Positions 33,215 to 36,891 of a stretch of 36,891 nucleotides of DNA are shown here, in pieces. How positions within the stretch are numbered: position 1 is the first letter of the stretch; each line of letters starts with the position of its first letter. The stretch is taken from positions 1-36,891 of the forward strand of contig JABJAL010000010.1 in assembly GCA_018669005.1 (NCBI GenBank), in the 5' to 3' direction. The position numbers were made by a program, and so were the translations under genes. Source of the DNA: Nitrospinaceae bacterium. GTDB taxonomy: Bacteria > UBA8248. Under the pieces are notes generated by a model. It was not told the origin of the DNA, did no database searches, and worked only from the letters and a program-made list of their open reading frames with translations.

Positions 33215-34081
33215 CTACTGATTTATCCCCAGGAATTTTTCTGAGTCACTCACTTCTGCCTGTAATTGGATGTATATATCGTTGATATCCTGAAGCGAGA
33301 GACCGAAGGGAATGTTCTCCTCGTTTTTAAACAGTGCGGCAAAATCGGGCTCGGGTTCATTCGCCAGAATCAGATGAGAGAGCATGTCCGCAAAGCTTAT
33401 AACCTGGACCATCTCCTTGTGGTCTACATCTAGATCCGAGTAATGGTGGAATGCGATGGATTCGGTCAGCTCCTTGGAAAAATTCCATTTCCTCGCCAGA
33501 AAAAATCCGATCGCACAATGGTCGAATCCATAGAGGTCCATCTCTTTCGTATGGTGCTCGGGAAGTATCTCCTCTGCGATCTTTTGAAGGGTCTCTTTGT
33601 CCGGCTCCTCGACAATTCGGTCGAGCACTACTTTGCCGATGTCGTGGAGGAGACCTGCGGCGAAGGCCTCTTCCCGGTGCCATGAGCTGCACCTGTCGGC
33701 GATTAAACGCGCCCCGAACGCCGTCGTAATGGAATGAAGCCAAAATTGATTGGCCTGAATCCCGTACCCACGAATGGGAACCCCCATAAGCCCGGATGTA
33801 GTGCACATAATGGCAAGGTCGCGCACCTGTTTGTCTCCCAGAAGGCCCACTGCGACCTCCAGGCTCGTAACACGCTGGCCCATTCCGAAGTAGGCTGAAT
33901 TAATGGTCTGAAGGACCTTGGCAGCGATGGCCTGATCGAGCGACACGCAACGAATCAGATCGTCCCGTGAGTAATCATCTCCCTCGGTTAGTTCTAAGAT
34001 TTTATGGAAGACATTGGAGAGCGGGGGCAGGGATTCAACATGGGTGAGGGCCCGCTCTAGATAATTCGTCATATCGGCCAT
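33215..34081 (-). CDS. HDOD-domain signalling protein
   Basis: The 288-residue protein is built of an HDOD domain (about 15-210). It shows LPPLSNVFHKILELT, the SLDQAIAAKVLQTINSAYFG helix pair, and an intact H-D motif (AGLLHDIGK, His146-Asp147). HFHH-like residues expected of active HD phosphodiesterases are partly present (FDHCAIG, AFHHYSD), but HDOD proteins are generally non-enzymatic scaffolds in chemotaxis, stress or c-di-GMP pathways. There is no N-terminal receiver. It sits between the receiver gene and a sensor kinase gene on the same strand, which suggests one signalling module. Confidence 0.88.
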   Translation of the reverse strand: MADMTNYLERALTHVESLPPLSNVFHKILELTEGDDYSRDDLIRCVSLDQAIAAKVLQTINSAYFGMGQRVTSLEVAVGLLGDKQVRDLAIMCTTSGLMGVPIRGYGIQANQFWLHSITTAFGARLIADRCSSWHREEAFAAGLLHDIGKVVLDRIVEEPDKETLQKIAEEILPEHHTKEMDLYGFDHCAIGFFLARKWNFSKELTESIAFHHYSDLDVDHKEMVQVISFADMLSHLILANEPEPDFAALFKNEENIPFGLSLQDINDIYIQLQAEVSDSEKFLGINQ

Positions 34082-34314
34082 GCATCACGCTCCATTGCCA
34101 CTACATAGAATTTTGCCACTACCCTTTTAGTTCTCTGGGGGAGGTATTTTAGCCTCAAATGGCCGCTTCTGGCTACGGCGATTTCTCGGATGAGCAACGC
34201 TGCGCCCCGGCAGCCTCCACCATTACAGGCTAGCTGTTCATCATCGCCCAACTTGCCTAAAAAGAGTTTAGGGGAAGCAGTGAATGGGGTCGGGTGGTGG
34301 TAGGGAGTAAAGCC

Positions 34315-36372
34315 TTACCGCCTATCAATGGTCTCGACTTCGGTATCTTCATAGCCGCCGAGGGTGAAGTGGAAGGTGGCGCCGCCGCCGGGGGTGGGGC
34401 CGAAGCCGATTTGGCCCCCATGTTGCTCGATGATGGCCTTGCAAATGGAAAGGCCCAAACCTGTGCCCCCCTTCTGGCGGTGGTCGGTGGCGTCGGCCTG
34501 GGTGAATTTCTCGAAAATTTTGTCCTGGAATTCCTCGGGCACCCCGGGGCCGTGGTCCGCGATCTCGACGCGGTAGCCGCTTTCATTTTCCGAGAGCGCG
34601 ACCTCGACCCGGCCGCCCTCGGGCGAGAATTTGGCCCCGTTCGAGATGAGGTTGACGAGCACCTGGAGCAACCGGTCGGCGTCGCCGCGCACCCAGGCGC
34701 CGACGGTTATTTTTTGAAAGTCAAAGCTTACGCCGTACTGCTCGCCGTAGGCGCGCGTTTCCTCGAGCGAGCGCTCGATGAGCCCGGAGAGTTCGACCCG
34801 CCCCATCTTAAAGTCCATTTTGCCCGACTCGATTTTATCCATATCGAGGATATCGTTGATGAGGCGCACAAGGCGCTCGCTGTTGCCGTGGGCGATCGTG
34901 ACCATGTGAGCCGTCTCCTCCGGCATCGGGCCCAATACCCCGCTTTTGAGCAGCCCCAGCGCCCCGGTGATCGAGGTGAGCGGGGTGCGGAGCTCATGGC
35001 TCACGGTGGAGATGAATTCGCTTTTCATGCGGTCCACCCGAAGGCTCTCGGTGAGGTCCTTGTGGATGCCGGCGACGGCGATGATCTCTCCCTCGGGGCC
35101 GTGGATGGGCGAGAGGGTGATCTCGACCGGGACGCTCGTGCCGTCTTTTTTGAGATGGACGGTTTGCATGGAACCGGGGGCGTTCTTTTGGCGGATGTCC
35201 AGTCCGAAGTCCATTTCATCCTTGTTGTCATCGAGTATCAGTAGATGAACGTTCCTGCCCACGACTTCGTCCTCGGCGTAGCCGTAAAGCGCCTGGGCCG
35301 CCGGGTTCCACCGGGTGATGGTTTGGTCCGGGGCGGCCATGATCATGGGAATGACATTGTCGTAGAAAACGCGGTCGAAGACCTGCCGGCTTCGCTCTTC
35401 CTCATCCTTCGCTTCGAGGAGCTCACGGGTTCTTATCTCGACCCGCCGGTGGAGCGTGCGATTCCAGAAGAGGATCGCGAGGATGACGAAGAAGACGGTA
35501 ATCATAGCCATCTGCACCATATGCTCGGTCGAGATTTGCCAGGGCTCGGTCCCGAGGTTCACCCATTTTCTCAAGATTTCGCGTTTCTCATCGGGGCCGA
35601 TGGCAGCCAGCCCCTTGTCGAGTATGTCCCGGAGCTCGGGCCAGTCCTTCCTGACAGCGATGGCGAGGCGAGTGAACATGCCTGTTTCGCCGGCCACCCG
35701 AAGGTTCGTGATGCCCTCCTTTTCGATATAAAAAGTCGAGGTCGCCGGATCGTTGATGAACACATCGACCCGGCCAAAGGAGACGGCTTTGAGGCCCGCG
35801 CTGATGTTTGGGACGAGGTGCGGCTTGAAGCTCGGGTATTTGTTTTTGAGCAGGTCCTGCCAGATGTAGCCCTCGACGATGGCCACCCGCATGTCCAGGA
35901 TATTATCGAGGCCGATCGCGCCCCCGGTTTCCTTGCGCGTGATGATCACGCCCGGCAACTCGATGTGGGGCCGGGTGAAGCGCATGTACGCCGCGCGCTG
36001 AGGCGAGAATGTCGCCGCGCCGAACAGGTCAATCTCGCGGCTCTTTGCCCGCTTGAGCACCTCGGGCCAGGTCTTGAGGGGCACGATGGTGAAGCGCACC
36101 CCGAGGATTTTTTCAAGCCGGGTGACATAGTCGGCGGCGATCCCGCGGTAGACGCCGGACCCGTCCAGGTACTCGATGGGTGGAAAATCCGGGTCAGGCG
36201 CGAGCTTGAGGATCGGGTGCTCGCGGAGCCATTCTCGCTCGCTTTCAGAGAGCGAAATGGCTGGTTTTGCCCTCTGAGCCGCCGGGGTAGCCTCCGCCGG
36301 GCGCACCGGGGCCGTGAACGCGATAACGAATGTGAAAAAAGCCAGAAATAACAATGTCAATCTGCGGCGCAT
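34315..36372 (-). CDS. sensor histidine kinase with periplasmic solute-binding domain and PAS
   Basis: The 685-residue protein has a signal peptide (about 1-28). A family-3 extracellular solute-binding domain follows (about 50-272; PDFPPIEYLDGSGVYRG is the usual amino-acid-binding start), then a membrane helix (286-304). A PAS domain follows (about 325-445), then HisKA with His459 (STVSHELRTPL). The HATPase has N-box Asn578 (NLISNGAKFS) and glycine loops DHGPGVP and GGTGLGLSI. It probably senses an amino acid or similar solute outside the inner membrane. Start 36372 is chosen so that the signal peptide is N-terminal; an upstream start at 36468 would add 32 residues, and no strong ribosome site marks either. 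There is no attached receiver; the single-domain one downstream is a candidate. Confidence 0.9.
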   Translation of the reverse strand: MRRRLTLLFLAFFTFVIAFTAPVRPAEATPAAQRAKPAISLSESEREWLREHPILKLAPDPDFPPIEYLDGSGVYRGIAADYVTRLEKILGVRFTIVPLKTWPEVLKRAKSREIDLFGAATFSPQRAAYMRFTRPHIELPGVIITRKETGGAIGLDNILDMRVAIVEGYIWQDLLKNKYPSFKPHLVPNISAGLKAVSFGRVDVFINDPATSTFYIEKEGITNLRVAGETGMFTRLAIAVRKDWPELRDILDKGLAAIGPDEKREILRKWVNLGTEPWQISTEHMVQMAMITVFFVILAILFWNRTLHRRVEIRTRELLEAKDEEERSRQVFDRVFYDNVIPMIMAAPDQTITRWNPAAQALYGYAEDEVVGRNVHLLILDDNKDEMDFGLDIRQKNAPGSMQTVHLKKDGTSVPVEITLSPIHGPEGEIIAVAGIHKDLTESLRVDRMKSEFISTVSHELRTPLTSITGALGLLKSGVLGPMPEETAHMVTIAHGNSERLVRLINDILDMDKIESGKMDFKMGRVELSGLIERSLEETRAYGEQYGVSFDFQKITVGAWVRGDADRLLQVLVNLISNGAKFSPEGGRVEVALSENESGYRVEIADHGPGVPEEFQDKIFEKFTQADATDHRQKGGTGLGLSICKAIIEQHGGQIGFGPTPGGGATFHFTLGGYEDTEVETIDRR

Positions 36373-36464
36373 ACCGGTATCCAGCCTAAAAAAGTGGCGG
36401 TTCGAAGTGCCAAGGATATCCGGTAAAGATTCAAAAGGACAGGTGGTTTTAAATTTAGCCGTGT

Positions 36465-36891
36465 TCAATCCAGCAGCGCCTCAAGTTTTCGGAGGGCCTC
36501 TGGGGGCAGGGCCGCGCCGCCCGAGGCAGCCGCGTTCTCGGCGATGCGCTCTACCTTGCCCGTTGCCGGGATGATGGTCGAGACGGCCGGGTGGGCGAGG
36601 ATATATTTAAGTAGCGCCTGGCCTGGGGTGGCGGCGCCCAGGGGCTTCATGAAATCGAACTCGCCTCGCTCGTCAGCCGCGAGAAGTTTCTTAGGTCCTT
36701 CATCTTTCAGTGGCGGAGCGTTCGGGCCCAGTGGTATTCGATTCGCCAGGAGGCCGAGAATCGCACGCAGGACAATAACCCCGATGTTCATCTCTTGGGC
36801 CAGGGGGAGTAGTGCCTCGGTGCAGGAGCGCTCGGCGAGTGAGTACATAATCTGTACCGTGTCGAAGGCGCCGGCGCGCATGGCTTCGATC
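36465..36891 (-). CDS. aldo/keto reductase, C-terminal part (cut by window edge)
   Basis: The frame is open from the right edge to TGA at 36465-36467. It gives about 142 residues of the C-terminal half: FDTVQIMYSL (the strand bearing the conserved Tyr/Asn contact), MNIGVIVLRAI, ATPGQALLKYILAHPAVSTIIPATGKVERI (the NADPH phosphate-binding region) and ENAAASGG. This matches aldo/keto reductases, which reduce aldehydes, ketones or quinones with NAD(P)H. The catalytic Asp-Tyr-Lys-His residues lie outside the window. The substrate is unknown. Its stop is about 90 bases from the start of the sensor kinase on the same strand. Confidence 0.85.
   Translation of the reverse strand, partial: IEAMRAGAFDTVQIMYSLAERSCTEALLPLAQEMNIGVIVLRAILGLLANRIPLGPNAPPLKDEGPKKLLAADERGEFDFMKPLGAATPGQALLKYILAHPAVSTIIPATGKVERIAENAAASGGAALPPEALRKLEALLD

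Noticed and set aside
34294-36351. Two long plus-strand frames (316 and 368 codons) opposite the sensor kinase
   Set aside because: They mirror the kinase gene, whose domains and motifs are unmistakable. The plus frames are rich in Gly, Asp and Val, as expected of an antisense frame.

Overview
The window is chromosomal DNA from a Gram-negative bacterium. The evidence is signal peptides, a lipobox with a glycine-zipper lipoprotein, LysR control, a two-subunit glutamate synthase and large hybrid histidine kinases. Oxygen-defence genes (superoxide dismutase, peroxiredoxin) sit on the same segment as selenoprotein genes of the glycine/sarcosine/betaine reductase family. That mix, seen in environmental Desulfobacterota-, Nitrospinota- or Tectomicrobia-like genomes, is only a guess at lineage. 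No rRNA, tRNA, CRISPR array or intact insertion sequence was seen.

Layout. 1-311: edge of a phage-like gene, apparently frameshifted. 461-3554 (minus): an M28-family peptidase with an altered active site, a decayed receiver-domain pseudogene, and a cyclic-nucleotide-binding/PilZ protein. 3555-4488: no gene, one strong inverted repeat. 4489-6692 (plus): superoxide dismutase, peroxiredoxin, a terminator, metF. 6703-12710 (minus): gltD and gltB, divergent from a LysR regulator (12876-13754) across a palindrome-rich gap. 13778-17729: mostly small envelope, hypothetical and cupin genes. 18262-22380: a 1372-residue five-GAF/PAS hybrid histidine kinase.

22578-27924 (plus) is the most interesting part: a grdC-grdA-grdE-grdB-VOC cluster. 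Both grdA and grdB are interrupted by one in-frame TGA at the selenocysteine position of the family, and each TGA is followed by a stem-loop suited to a bacterial SECIS. The set differs from the textbook glycine reductase. The GrdE-like protein has Tyr where the pyruvoyl-forming Cys is expected. The GrdB-like protein keeps selenocysteine but lacks both nearby Cys residues. grdD and the thioredoxin genes are absent nearby. The gene order is rearranged and a VOC-fold gene is attached. This points to a divergent selenoprotein reductase of unknown substrate. The 275-bp grdE-grdB gap holds 20-bp tandem repeats, a row of hairpins, and an open frame continuing from the grdE TGA.

27977-30176 (minus): a DUF900-like alpha/beta hydrolase, a secreted ricin-B-like lectin and a small membrane protein. 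30396-32650: a remnant of a Mu-like phage late module (DUF2730, a gp26-position gene, DUF3486). The DUF3486 3' end is repeated as a broken copy beyond a membrane-protein gene. 32746-36372 (minus): a signalling group of a receiver protein, an HDOD protein and a sensor kinase with a periplasmic solute-binding domain. The window ends inside an aldo/keto reductase gene.
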